NCBI RefSeq assembly: GCF_905250085.1
Contig: NZ_CAJNOB010000014.1
Coordinates: 1-35,954 of the forward strand
Length of the DNA stretch: 35,954 bases
From: Candidatus Methylacidithermus pantelleriae
GTDB taxonomy: Bacteria > Verrucomicrobiota > Verrucomicrobiia > Methylacidiphilales > Methylacidiphilaceae
Direction of reading: 5' to 3'
Shown here: piece after piece, positions 18,655 to 27,115 of the stretch
How the letters are laid out: every line of letters begins with the position of its first letter
Position numbering within the stretch: the first letter of the stretch is position 1
Translations under genes and position numbers: made by a program
Notes under the pieces: generated by a model
The model's input: the letters and a program-made list of their open reading frames with translations, nothing else
What the model was told of the DNA's origin: nothing
Databases searched by the model: none

Positions 18655-19184
18655 ATGCGCCACGCCAATCTGTTGGGCGCGAGAGCGCGCGCCAGCGCGA
18701 CACGCTGCTTCACCCCACCAGAAAGCTCGTGGATATTCGCATGTTGAAATCGGCTCATCCCGACCAGTGCGAGGTAGTACCTGGCCACCTCGTGGCGCTC
18801 CCGTCTGCTCAGATTGGGCTTGAACTTGAGTCCAACAAGAACATTTCCCAACACGCTCAACCACGGGAAAAGCGCCGGCTCTTGAAACATGACCAGCCGT
18901 TCGCGACCGGGTCCCGTCACGCGTTTACCATCGGCGAGCAGTCTGCCGTCGTCGGGTTTCTCCAGGCCGGCAGTGATATTGAGCAAGGTTGTTTTCCCGC
19001 AACCGCTCGCGCCGACAAGACGCACAAATTCACCCTCGGCAACGTTGAGGCTTACCCGGTCCAACGCCAAAATATGGCCCGAAGTGCCTCCTAAATTTTT
19101 CGAAACGTTTTCAATCGAAAGTTTCGAGGGCGGAACAAGCTCCAGTTCCTCTTTGGCCGAGGAGCGGTGAGCCATCCCCCGCAT
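18655..19184 (-). pseudogene. ABC importer ATPase, nitrate/sulfonate/taurine type, 3'-truncated
   Basis: ATP-binding subunit of an SsuB/TauB/NrtD-like importer. From ATG at 19184 the sequence is good: Walker A GASGCGKTT, Q-loop region FQEPALFPWLSVLGNV, and the signature LSGGVKQRVALARALAP. Immediately after it the homology ends: there is no Walker B, D-loop or switch His, and the frame runs into DNA that belongs to the 3' end of the cyclase/TPR pseudogene on the other strand. A deletion has joined the two genes near 18650-18660 and has probably also removed the permease gene. The start overlaps the stop of the binding-protein gene as TAATG, so the original operon order was binding protein then ATPase. 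Confidence 0.85.
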
Positions 19185-20192
19185 TACGGAATCTCCATCA
19201 GCCTGGAAGTGTCTGTCGAGCCTTTTAAGAAGCCGGCTTCACTGGCGTCTCGGACAGACTTGGCGATGAGGTCCCGCGATATTTCGTTGGTCAATTGTGT
19301 CCGTTTCCAGGCCCGGGCCACAGCCTCGGGCGCGAAGTCTGTCCGGGTTTCGGCTTTCAACTCCTGGATCAATAGCCGCTGCGCTCCTGCTTCATTTTGG
19401 TGAATCCACCTGGTTAGTTGCACATTCGCCTCTGCGATTTGCTGCGCCCACTCGTGATGAGTTTATAAAAACTTCACACTGGAGACCAGCCAGGTCGTGA
19501 TGGTCTCCTTGTCTTCCAGAAAACGCGCCGTAGCGTCGCGTTCCAAGCGTGTCACCCACGGTTCCACGGTCCAGACGGCTTCCACCGCGCCCCTTCGCAA
19601 AAGGCGGAGCTGGTCAGGATTTGCCGTGGGAATTACCATTACGTCGCCGCCCGTTAGCGTGACCTTGAATCCTTGGGCTTTTAACCATGCACGGCAGGAA
19701 ATATCCTGCGTGTTGCCCAGCTGTGGCGTGGCGATTTCTTGCTGCGAAAATCGGCAGGCGTTTTGATGGCTGAATCGGCTCTCACTACTAAGGCGACCCC
19801 GCCGTTGGCTGAACCCGAAAGGACGCGCATTTCTTCGCCATTTGATTTTAAGTGGGCGTTAAGTGTGGGGCCGGGACCCACGTACGTGACGTCGAGCGAT
19901 CCGGCGAAAATTGCTTCCATGGCTGAGGGTCCCGCATTGTAACATTGTAAGTGTGCCATTGAACCTCAGCGTTCGGCCCGAGCCGCTGTTCAAACCAGCC
20001 CTCGCCCTGTCGCGACAAAGCGTGTGCGATTACCCCTTGAGGATGGGTGATATTCGGGAAATGGCCGAACCGAACCACCGTTCTCCCAGAATCAAAGGAC
20101 TTCTGTGCACCAGGCTGATGGATCTGACCGATTGCCAGCAATAGGGCTGCGGTAATACTGGCTTGCTGTAAACGGGATCTCATGAGAGCCAC
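19184..20192 (-). pseudogene. ABC substrate-binding protein, sulfonate/nitrate type (SsuA-like), broken
   Basis: Periplasmic binding protein with a signal peptide (ASITAALLLAIGQIHQPGA) followed by VVRFGHFPNITHPQGVIAHA, then AMEAIFAGSLDVTYVGPGPT, ALVVRADSAIKTPADFRSK, a domain-two region and a helical C-terminus. It would have delivered aliphatic sulfonates or a similar anion to the ATPase encoded next to it. Damage: an 8-base tandem duplication at 19935-19950 shifts the frame, a second shift lies near 19735, and TAA at 19464-19466 interrupts the C-terminal part. The ligand cannot be fixed from the fragments; sulfonate is favoured by the neighbouring sulfotransferase pseudogene. Confidence 0.85.
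19935..19950. repeat. 8-base tandem duplication causing a frameshift
   Basis: CATTGTAA occurs twice without a gap. Removing one unit restores the coding sequence (WHTYNAGPSAMEA on the minus strand) of the substrate-binding protein, so this is a replication-slippage type duplication that inactivated the gene. Confidence 0.85.
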
Positions 20193-20258
20193 AATCGTTC
20201 CCCTGGAGCCTCACAACATGTTTTGCGCTATCGCTGTTTGAAACTCCGCTGCAGTCAA

Positions 20259-21298
20259 TTAGACCGCTGTGGTCTCGCGCGAATTGTAACCGAACCGCGG
20301 ATCGAGGTCTCGCAATGCCTCCGTGGCGTATCGCTGATCTTTGGCAGAAAGGTAGTCCCGATAACCGCCAACCTTTCCCCGGTGTACTTCGAACGATTCC
20401 GGATCCCGCACGTTCCCTGGTTGAAGAATTTCGGAATCGAAAGCACCCGCAGCCTCCAGCTTCTGCGTGTTCTCAAATCGAGCGAAATCGAGCGCCTCTT
20501 GAAAAACCCAAGCGTCTGCCGCCGTTTCACCCAGCACGGCAAGAAGCTAAGGAAATATTCTGCCGGCGATGCGCGAAGCGCCTCGTAGCGGACAACGATG
20601 AAATCACTTCGGCCGCCAAATTCATCCAGCCGGTGGTTCATCACCCGGACCAAACCCCGGATTCCAGATCGTTCGTCGCGGAGAAGCTCGCTGACGGATC
20701 GCTCCGTGAGCGCAGCGTCTGGATCACGTCGGGTCATTTAAATGTAAAGCGAAACGAAGCAGTCTCGAGGATCGCGTACAAGTAGAACGATTTTCGCCCG
20801 TCGCAAATCCTTCCGGGGCACCAGATATTTGCACCCTAGCCTGCACTATAAATTACCCTTGGTCCGGTGTTCAAATCGATCGTGGGAGAATATGACACGC
20901 GGGAATCCCGACAGATCATAACACCCCGGCTGCAGAGTAAATTCAACCCCCTAGCATTTGCACAGGTACGCGCAGAGAAACGTCCGAATCCATGTACGCC
21001 CGCTTTTTGGCGCCGACAACACAATAACATCCCCGCCCAAGAGCAGTTTGGGCCGGCTACTGAAATTCCGGCACGTCCAATGCAGATAACGCCGCAGCCA
21101 CCAGGACGACCGCGCCGCCTTTTCCGGCGAAGAAAAGCCGGTCACTTTCCCAAGTGCGATTGTTTCGCCTGGCGCAATTACCGCCTGCTGCGAGTCGGCT
21201 AGGCGTTGAGCTGTCAGGTCCGCCGCCATTCTCCAATCGATCACGGAATCAACGATGCTTCCAGAGAGCAAGCGTGCGACGAACACCGCTGGTTGCAT
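20259..21298 (-). pseudogene. sulfotransferase, broken by three in-frame stops and a frameshift
   Basis: PAPS-dependent sulfotransferase-domain protein. Readable in one frame are the 5'-phosphosulfate loop VIVLSAPKSGRTWIRTF, the region LSGFPRVIFSHDRFEH, the 3'-phosphate motif VLLVRDPRDCFVSLY, and IVVRYEALRASPAEYF; after a shift near 20530 follows the C-terminal FARFENTQKLEAAGAF and HRGKVGGYRDYLS. Stops TAG (20951-20953), TAG (20846-20848) and TAA (20738-20740) lie inside this continuous homology; at least the last fits CAA (Gln) to TAA. The acceptor substrate is unknown. Position upstream of the sulfonate-type importer remnant suggests a former sulfur-metabolism cluster. Confidence 0.85.
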
Positions 21299-21321
21299 AA
21301 GAGCTTAAAAGAGATTAATTT
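21294..21321 (+). promoter_or_regulatory. candidate promoter of the tmRNA gene
   Basis: TTGCAT, a 17-base spacer and TAATTT lie upstream of the mature 5' end at 21337. The distance is somewhat long for a direct start, but tmRNA 5' ends are made by RNase P, so a short leader is acceptable. It overlaps the start region of the divergent sulfotransferase pseudogene. Confidence 0.35.
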
Positions 21322-21336
21322 TTCAGGCCCAAAAAT

Positions 21337-21691
21337 GGGGGCGTACCGGCTTCTACTGATCGTTGGAAGCGCGGGCGGCATGTCGAGGATGGTTCGTTGG
21401 CCTCGTTAAAAATCGAACCAAACAAATAAACGCAGACTACGAAGGTCTCGCTCTCGCGGCTTAATTGACCGCCACGTTTTCGCTGTGACGCCTGCTGGCT
21501 GCGAAAACGAGGATAGGAGGCTGGCGAATCGGCGGAGCGACCGCGCCGGTTCGTGAATCGATTTCGTGGACGCCCGGGAGCCGGCAGTGCGCCGGAGCAT
21601 GGCGCGGTTCCTCAGAACCAATCGCCGGATAAACATGTAGAGGCTTGCGTGGAGAACGATGAGGACAGGGGTTCGATTCCCCTCGCCTCCA
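21337..21691 (+). ncRNA. ssrA: transfer-messenger RNA (tmRNA)
   Basis: Ribosome-rescue RNA of about 355 bases. The acceptor stem pairs GGGGGCG (21337-21343) with CGCCTCC (21684-21690); the T-arm is AGGGG-TTCGATT-CCCCT (about 21667-21683). Pseudoknot PK1 is intact: CGAGG (21384-21388) with CCTCG (21401-21405), and GGTTCG (21391-21396) with CGAACC (21414-21419). After ATAAAC, the resume codon GCA at 21432 opens a tag reading frame ADYEGLALAA that ends in TAA at 21462-21464; the LAA ending is the normal degradation signal. The 3' segment AACATGTAGA is also conserved. CCA is not encoded. One oddity: the D-arm region has TTCTAC where TTCGAC is usual. No frame-type damage can be judged, but the key helices are preserved. 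Confidence 0.92.
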
Positions 21692-21929
21692 AGCCTTCGC
21701 TTGCAAGCACTAAAAGCACACGGGGCCAGCCGGAACAGCACGCAGGCGGAACATTACTTTTACGGGATCACTCTGCCTCAAAGCCAATGGCTTGGCCAAC
21801 CAGCCACAGCTTTTTGAATGTTGTCTGAGGACCGAATCCGGACGTGAATCTCCTCGTCGCCATTACTGAAGCGTGTCCCTCGCTCGCGATGCAGCGAGAG
21901 CAAAGGTTGCGCGCCGGATAGCATTCCCC

Positions 21930-22934
21930 TCACTGCCCTCCAGTTTTGAGCCATTCGCTCCAGAGTCGCGGTCGGCCATTGGGATTGGCGCGGGCATAAT
22001 CGTAAAAGGCGCGGACGAACGCGATCCGGTCAGCGATATAAGGCGCCTTCCAGTTTCCGGGCGCTACCGGAGCCAGCACGTCATAGCCGTCGCCCAGCAA
22101 TTTTTGACGCCGCACAATGGCTTCCAAGGAAATGCGCGCCGCGTTTCGCAGCATATCGTAAAGCACCATGAAAGTCGTAGTTCGGCCACGCCCAGCTTCG
22201 CAGTGGAAATAGGCCCAGCCGTCCGGCGGCATCTCCCGCGCAGCCAGAATAAACCGATCCACTTCTTCATCCATGGGACGCACGTGATCGGTCACGGGAA
22301 TGCGCACGTACCGCGCACCGGCGGTTTCCACCAGATCGCGCTCGGTATTCACGTAATGGATCGTCACGCGCTGCGGCACCGCGGCGTCGCGACGCCCTTT
22401 CTTCACCGGCTCGCCAAATCGAATCGAAACCTCGCTGCCGGGCTTGAGCAATTGCACTTGTGCCGTTTCCTCGGTTTCGATTGCAGCCCGACTTCTGCCC
22501 ACGTTAGCCCAGTCGTGCGTGGCAAACCAGCTCGCAGGCAGACCGTTGATGAAGATGTGCGTTTCCTGTCTTAAATCGAAAACGGTGACCGGCCCGCGAG
22601 TGCGGGCCAGCACAAGCTTGAGATTGTCGGCCGTAAATTGTCCACTGCCGGAGGCGCGAAGCTCCTTTAATCCAGCGTTCTCAAATGATTCGTCTGTTTC
22701 ATTCTTCGGCAAGTCCTCAGTAGTGCGAAAGTTCCGCGGGAGAGCGCTGGCCTTCGCGGGGTCAATGTCCCAGATAAGTACCGGCGATGCAGCATCGGCC
22801 GGACGCACCGGCGGATGTTCCGGAGAGAGCGCCGCCACACAAAGTGCTCTGGCGAAATTGTAAAGAAGCGCCAGAAGACCACAGCGCCAGAACAAAAAAA
22901 TGCCTCTCGTCATGGAAGCGTTTCTTTTTTCCAT
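21930..22934 (-). CDS. PTP-like phytase / cysteine phosphatase, exported
   Basis: Protein-tyrosine-phosphatase-fold enzyme that probably removes phosphate from inositol phosphates. The P-loop HCEAGRGRTTTF holds the nucleophilic Cys and Arg and is the form seen in bacterial PTP-like phytases (HCEAGxGRTT); the general-acid loop TDHVRP also fits. From the ATG at 22934 the product is 334 residues and begins with MEKRN and a hydrophobic export segment (GIFLFWRCGLLALLYNFA). An upstream ATG at 23057 would add 41 residues and bury the signal, so the start with AGGAG nine bases ahead is preferred. The frame is intact from start to stop in this otherwise decayed block. Confidence 0.85.
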   Translation of the reverse strand: MEKRNASMTRGIFLFWRCGLLALLYNFARALCVAALSPEHPPVRPADAASPVLIWDIDPAKASALPRNFRTTEDLPKNETDESFENAGLKELRASGSGQFTADNLKLVLARTRGPVTVFDLRQETHIFINGLPASWFATHDWANVGRSRAAIETEETAQVQLLKPGSEVSIRFGEPVKKGRRDAAVPQRVTIHYVNTERDLVETAGARYVRIPVTDHVRPMDEEVDRFILAAREMPPDGWAYFHCEAGRGRTTTFMVLYDMLRNAARISLEAIVRRQKLLGDGYDVLAPVAPGNWKAPYIADRIAFVRAFYDYARANPNGRPRLWSEWLKTGGQ

Positions 22935-22943
22935 TGAACATAA

Positions 22944-22948
22944 CTCCT
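22944..22948 (-). promoter_or_regulatory. ribosome-binding site fixing the phytase-like start
   Basis: AGGAG on the minus strand, nine bases ahead of ATG at 22934-22932. It supports the shorter, signal-bearing start over the ATG at 23057. Confidence 0.65.
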
Positions 22949-23056
22949 GCCCCTTGGGCAAGAGCTCCCGCTGGTAATCGCTTTCCCACACATCGCGCTG
23001 AAAGTCTACAAAAGGCGCGGCATTGGTCTGCGCCGCGCTCCGAACAGAGACTGCCA

Positions 23057-23383
23057 TTAAGCCTCAATGGGAATCGTCTTCTTGTGGGATCGCACCTCTT
23101 CAGTCTTCGGAAGCGTGATTTTCAGGACTCCCTTCTTGAAAGAAGCCTTTGCCTTGTCCGTGTTGACGTCTTCGGGCAGCGCTATGGCGCGCTCAAACGC
23201 TCCAAACTGCCGCTCGGAGTGATAATAATCAACGGGGATTTGCTCGCGTTTTTCGCGTTTATCGCCCTTGATGGTTAGCCCGTCGTCGGAATAGCTCACT
23301 TCGATATCCTTTTCCTCCATTGCGGGCAACTCGGCCGTCACACAGAATTCCTTGTCGGTTTCGGTGACGTCGACCGTTGGCAT
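23057..23383 (-). CDS. Hsp20 / alpha-crystallin small heat-shock protein, short N-terminus
   Basis: ATP-independent holdase chaperone of the cytoplasm. The 108 residues are nearly pure alpha-crystallin domain: MPTVDVTETDKEFCVTAELP, YSDDGLTIKGDKREK, YYHSERQFGAFERAIALP, KASFKKGVLKITLPK and a C-terminal KKTIPIEA with the I-x-I-type tail. Usual relatives have about 35-45 more N-terminal residues; codons just upstream (ADPQFSPF) still look in frame, but a TAA lies in frame near 23435 and no start codon precedes. The N-terminus therefore appears cut off at the edge of the decayed block, about where the deacetylase region begins. It may be a functional short form or a 5'-truncated gene. Confidence 0.85.
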   Translation of the reverse strand: MPTVDVTETDKEFCVTAELPAMEEKDIEVSYSDDGLTIKGDKREKREQIPVDYYHSERQFGAFERAIALPEDVNTDKAKASFKKGVLKITLPKTEEVRSHKKTIPIEA

Positions 23384-23454
23384 GAATGGGGAGAACTGCG
23401 GATCAGCCCGGAGGCTGCCTTCCGGATGCTGGTGACCACGGGATTAATCCTTCT

Positions 23455-24345
23455 ATGGCTGCACCAGCCCGAAACCTAAAGGAAAAAGATTCGCTTCCCC
23501 CACGCCAAGGCTTTTGCCAAAAAAATACCGTGTCATTCCCGCTCTTTTATACCAGCCTGCGAGAATACCAGTATTACGCGGGAGAAACGCCCGTAGCTCT
23601 CATGTATCACCACCTCGAGCGATGCCCTGTAACTTGCGGCCCCGCTCGGGCACTTTTCGTTTCTCCAAAGCGGTTTGAGCGTCAACTCGCAGAACTCCAA
23701 AAGGCTCGCTGGTCGGTGCTCCTTCCCGGTGATACTCCGCAAAGCCGGTCCCTTCTTCTCACCTTCGATGACGGCTACCAGAGTGTGTTTACGCAAGCGT
23801 TTCCGATACTGGAACGATACAGGATGCGGGCTATCGTCTTTCTGGTTGCCGGACACCTGGGTAACCGGAACCTTTGGGATGCGCGGCTCGGCTACCCCGA
23901 GCGGCGCCTTATGAGCAAAGAGGAAGTGCTTGGCTGGATCGGTGCTGGGCATGCGATTGGGGCTCATACGATCTCCCACCCAGATCTTTGCCAGCTTTCC
24001 CGTAAGCAAGCGCGGGAAGAAATTTGCGGTAGTAAAAAAGCCCTCGAGGATCGTTTTGGGGTTCCCGTGCGCTATTTTGCTTACCCCTACGGTCGGTGGA
24101 ACCCTTGGGTCGTGGAATTAGTTGCAGAAGCAGGCTTCGAGGGCGCCTTCACCGTACATCCAGGACCTTACCAACCTGCTAGCCACCCGCTCCTCATTAA
24201 CCGGTTAGCGGCTCGACCCCGTCCCAGGAATGTTCCTTCGTACTGGAAGGGGTTGCGAGCCTTTCTCGGTGCGCATCTTAGGAAAAACTCGCCAGGAAAC
24301 GAGCCAATGGGAGGTGGAAGGCATGAAATACCGGTTATTAGGTAA
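23455..24345 (+). CDS. polysaccharide deacetylase (NodB domain)
   Basis: Carbohydrate esterase family 4 enzyme removing acetyl groups from cell-wall or exopolysaccharide sugars. From ATG at 23455 the product is 296 residues. The NodB motifs are clear: TFDDGY (103-108, with the catalytic and metal-binding Asp pair), HTISH (171-175, metal-binding His residues) and RYFAYPYGR (206-214). An early segment ALMYHHL (48-54) is common in the family. No strong signal peptide is visible, so the compartment is uncertain. The end overlaps the start of the aldo/keto reductase by 23 bases. An in-frame upstream ATG at 23386 exists but would overlap the Hsp20 upstream region and is less likely. Confidence 0.88.
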   Translation: MAAPARNLKEKDSLPPRQGFCQKNTVSFPLFYTSLREYQYYAGETPVALMYHHLERCPVTCGPARALFVSPKRFERQLAELQKARWSVLLPGDTPQSRSLLLTFDDGYQSVFTQAFPILERYRMRAIVFLVAGHLGNRNLWDARLGYPERRLMSKEEVLGWIGAGHAIGAHTISHPDLCQLSRKQAREEICGSKKALEDRFGVPVRYFAYPYGRWNPWVVELVAEAGFEGAFTVHPGPYQPASHPLLINRLAARPRPRNVPSYWKGLRAFLGAHLRKNSPGNEPMGGGRHEIPVIR

Positions 24346-25375
24346 AAGTGGTCTCCGTGTGTCGGAAATCTGCCTTGGGACCATGACCTTTGGCCAAGTG
24401 TGGGGTCATGGATCCGACAAAGAGGAAAGTAAAAGGATCTTTGACGCTTTCCTTCAAGCTGGTGGAAACTTTTTCGATAGTGCCAACCGGTATACGGAAG
24501 GAACCAGCGAGCGCTGGCTAGGAGAGTGGATCTCTTCGGAGCGAGCCAACCTGGTCATTGGCACCAAATACACCCTGTACGAAGAGTACGGCAAGGTCAA
24601 CCGGGCAGGGAATCATCGCAAGAACATGGTTCAGTCATTAGAAGCGAGTTTGAAACGACTCCGTACCGATTATGTGGACGTGTTCTGGGTGCATGCATGG
24701 GACTTTTTAACTCCTGTGGAAGAAGTGATGCGGGGATTGGACGATTTGGTTCGACTCGGAAAAGTGCTCTACGTAGGGATCTCGGACACTCCTGCATGGG
24801 TCGTCGCCCAGGCGAATACTCTGGCCAGTTTGCGCGGATGGACTCCCTTTGTGGCCTTGCAAATCGAATATAGCCTTCTGGAACGCACGCCTGAAAGAGA
24901 GCTATTGCCCATGGCGGAGGCTTTGGAACTGGCTGTCCTTCCTTGGTCACCCCTGGGTGGAGGAGTTTTAACGGGAAAATACCTCGACCCACAGAATCCA
25001 GCTGGAGGAAGGTTCGCAGGAAACCGGCCAAGCCGGCTTCAAAACCACTTTTTGAACGAGCGAACTCTAGCCATCGCCCGGGAAGTGTGCAGCGTAGCGC
25101 AGGAGCTAGGGTGTAGCCCAAGCCAGGTGGCCTTGGCCTGGTTGCGCCAAAAAAAACCCGATCCCATTCCGATTATTGGGGCGCGCACGGTCGATCAGCT
25201 TCGAGACAACCTGGGATGCCTCCAAGTGCATCTTCCGCCCAAGATGATGGAACGCCTGGACGCCGTCAGTGAGGTGAGCCTGGGCTTTCCCGGCGACTTT
25301 TTGCGAGACCCTCAAGTCCAGGACCTAATTTTTGGGGGAACGCAAGACCAAATCCTTTCGTTTCGATCCCGGTGA
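24323..25375 (+). CDS. aldo/keto reductase
   Basis: NADPH-dependent oxidoreductase with a TIM-barrel fold, cytoplasmic. From ATG at 24323 (GGGAGG about eight bases ahead) the product is 350 residues. The catalytic tetrad is visible: Asp52 and Tyr57 in FFDSANRYTEGTSE, Lys82 in IGTKYTLY and His124 in FWVHAWD. The cofactor-binding region near the C-terminus (PIPIIGARTVDQLRDN) is typical of the AKR family related to YghZ and voltage-gated channel beta subunits. The substrate cannot be predicted. The start overlaps the deacetylase end, suggesting coupled translation of the two genes. Confidence 0.92.
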   Translation: MKYRLLGKSGLRVSEICLGTMTFGQVWGHGSDKEESKRIFDAFLQAGGNFFDSANRYTEGTSERWLGEWISSERANLVIGTKYTLYEEYGKVNRAGNHRKNMVQSLEASLKRLRTDYVDVFWVHAWDFLTPVEEVMRGLDDLVRLGKVLYVGISDTPAWVVAQANTLASLRGWTPFVALQIEYSLLERTPERELLPMAEALELAVLPWSPLGGGVLTGKYLDPQNPAGGRFAGNRPSRLQNHFLNERTLAIAREVCSVAQELGCSPSQVALAWLRQKKPDPIPIIGARTVDQLRDNLGCLQVHLPPKMMERLDAVSEVSLGFPGDFLRDPQVQDLIFGGTQDQILSFRSR

Positions 25376-26443
25376 CCGCTCCCGAAGCAAACGTGCAGGT
25401 AAGGCAAAAAATGGGAAAATCCCTTTCCCTAAGCCTCAAAGATCCAAGCCGGTCTGGCTCCCTGTAGGATCCACCGAGAGTTTCCGTAAGAACCGCCCTC
25501 CCGTTTCCCATACGCTGCGGCGATGTGCCCGAGGGTTAAAGGGACCCCTTTCCTGGTGTCTGCCCTCCCTATCCCCTATCGTTCCAACAACCGCGCTCTC
25601 GCTTCACCAAAAGGTTCCCTTGAGGTGTCCTAGGCCATAAAAGGTTAGAAGACAGTACCGTGTCCCCCGAAACCTCGAGAACTCAATCGAGCAAGAGGCG
25701 TTTCGAATGGGGAGGATAAGCTCCAACTCCAACTAGGGGATGAAGCACGATCCTAGGAGGAGCGAGGCCCAGGCCGAGGTGCCTCCGCGAAAGACTCAAC
25801 GTGTCATGGCAATAACCAGAGAAACGTGCGATAGGTGATGGGCGCCCACAAGGAATGGGAGATACCGTGCAAGATCCGTAAGCCGATGCGGACGCGGAAC
25901 CCTGCTCTTCCACCCATTGAGCTTAACGTGCTGGCCAAGCGAAAGCACCAGGAGAAACGCTACGACTAAGCTGCATCAGGATAGTGATATTCCAGGGTCC
26001 CCGAGAGAGGTTGGATAGATGCCCAGGCGAAAAAGAAGCCTCCTTAGCAGCCGGTGGGCTCCAGAGCTACTTCCCGAGGGCCATCCCACAATTCGGTTGG
26101 AAAAAGGCGTGACGAAAGAAAGGAAACTCTAGCTAGAGTTGTTACGCAGCTCCTAAGAAAAAAAAAGAAGCAACCATCTTATCAGACTCTGGTAGAAAAC
26201 TCTATAGAAACCATTTTTTTGGAGCGATCGATCCAAATTGACAAAAATTTCTTTTTTCCCTAGGATACTTGGCGCCTTTCCTGGAAGTTTTCTGGGACCG
26301 CTTACCAAAGACCGGTGCTTGGGTGAGCGGTGGTTACCAGTTCAGTGGCGGGAGATCGAGAAAGTAATCAAACGGCCGGTTGGTGCGCTTGGAGGGAGAA
26401 AGGCAGCCGTTAAGCAACGACCGCTAGAAGGGAAGAGGATTAG
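25376..26443. other. gene-poor stretch, nothing recognisable
   Basis: About 1.07 kb with only short, overlapping frames on both strands. A-rich and T-rich runs around 26150-26260 could hold a promoter for the transpeptidase gene, but I cannot point to clear -35 and -10 boxes. No hairpin with a T tract was found after the aldo/keto reductase. Confidence 0.5.
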
Positions 26444-27115
26444 ATGGATAAAGTGGTGGAAAGGAAAGGATACTGGTTTTTTGTCCTGACGCTGCTACTG
26501 GCCGGATGTGCCTCAAGAGGGCCTGTTTCGGGTTCTTACTTCTTCTATCAGCCCCCGACGGGACAGGGGAACCGGGTCGTGAAAGTTTCGCTCCTGAACC
26601 AGGCTGTTTACGTCATGGAAGGGAGTCGTCCCCTGCTCGTGGCCCCGGTAGGCGTCGGCACAGCCGCCCATCCAACCCCGACAGGACACTTTCGGGTGTT
26701 TCGAAAGATTGCAGAAAAACGTTCCGGAAGCTATGGCTTTTGGGTTCGAGGTGATCAAATCGTCAAGGGAGAGTCGCCGCACAAGCCGTCCGGAAGTGGC
26801 TGGCACTATGTCGGTTACCCCATGCCCTATTGGGTGGAATTTCTTCCGGGTTACGGATTTCATCAGGGCTACGTGTGGCCCGTACCGCGAACCCACGGTT
26901 GCTTGCGGCTGGAGCAAGATGCCGCTCGCAAGTTTTTTGAACTGGTTAGTGTGGGCACGCCCGTATGGATTGCCCAACGGCAACCAGAAGACGACACACT
27001 AGGCAAGAACTTGGTTCGCCCCCAGACGTGGAAGGAACCCGATCCCCCCGCAAGTTTTCTGATTTCTCCCCTGGCGTTTCGTGAGCCATGGCGTCCAGCG
27101 CCTTCTGGCGGCTAA
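26444..27115 (+). CDS. L,D-transpeptidase (YkuD domain) lipoprotein
   Basis: Periplasmic enzyme of the YkuD family, which makes 3-3 cross-links in peptidoglycan or attaches proteins to it. The 223 residues start with a lipoprotein signal: GYWFFVLTLLLAGC, lipobox LAGC with Cys22. The catalytic region GFHQGYVWPVPRTHGCLRL has His140 and the nucleophile Cys153; many family members have SHGC, here THGC. VKVSLLNQAVYVMEG and HPTPTGHFRV are the usual strands of the domain. The last 50 residues are Pro-rich and poorly conserved-looking. The gene stands alone between a gene-poor stretch and an IS remnant. Confidence 0.88.
   Translation: MDKVVERKGYWFFVLTLLLAGCASRGPVSGSYFFYQPPTGQGNRVVKVSLLNQAVYVMEGSRPLLVAPVGVGTAAHPTPTGHFRVFRKIAEKRSGSYGFWVRGDQIVKGESPHKPSGSGWHYVGYPMPYWVEFLPGYGFHQGYVWPVPRTHGCLRLEQDAARKFFELVSVGTPVWIAQRQPEDDTLGKNLVRPQTWKEPDPPASFLISPLAFREPWRPAPSGG

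Noticed and set aside
20738-20953. Programmed readthrough or recoding of TAG and TAA in the sulfotransferase
   Set aside because: Stops are of different kinds, a separate frameshift follows, and the neighbours are also broken; ordinary decay is simpler.
21873-22574. Plus-strand frame of 233 codons
   Set aside because: Antisense to the phytase-like gene, which has catalytic motifs, a ribosome-binding site and a signal peptide.
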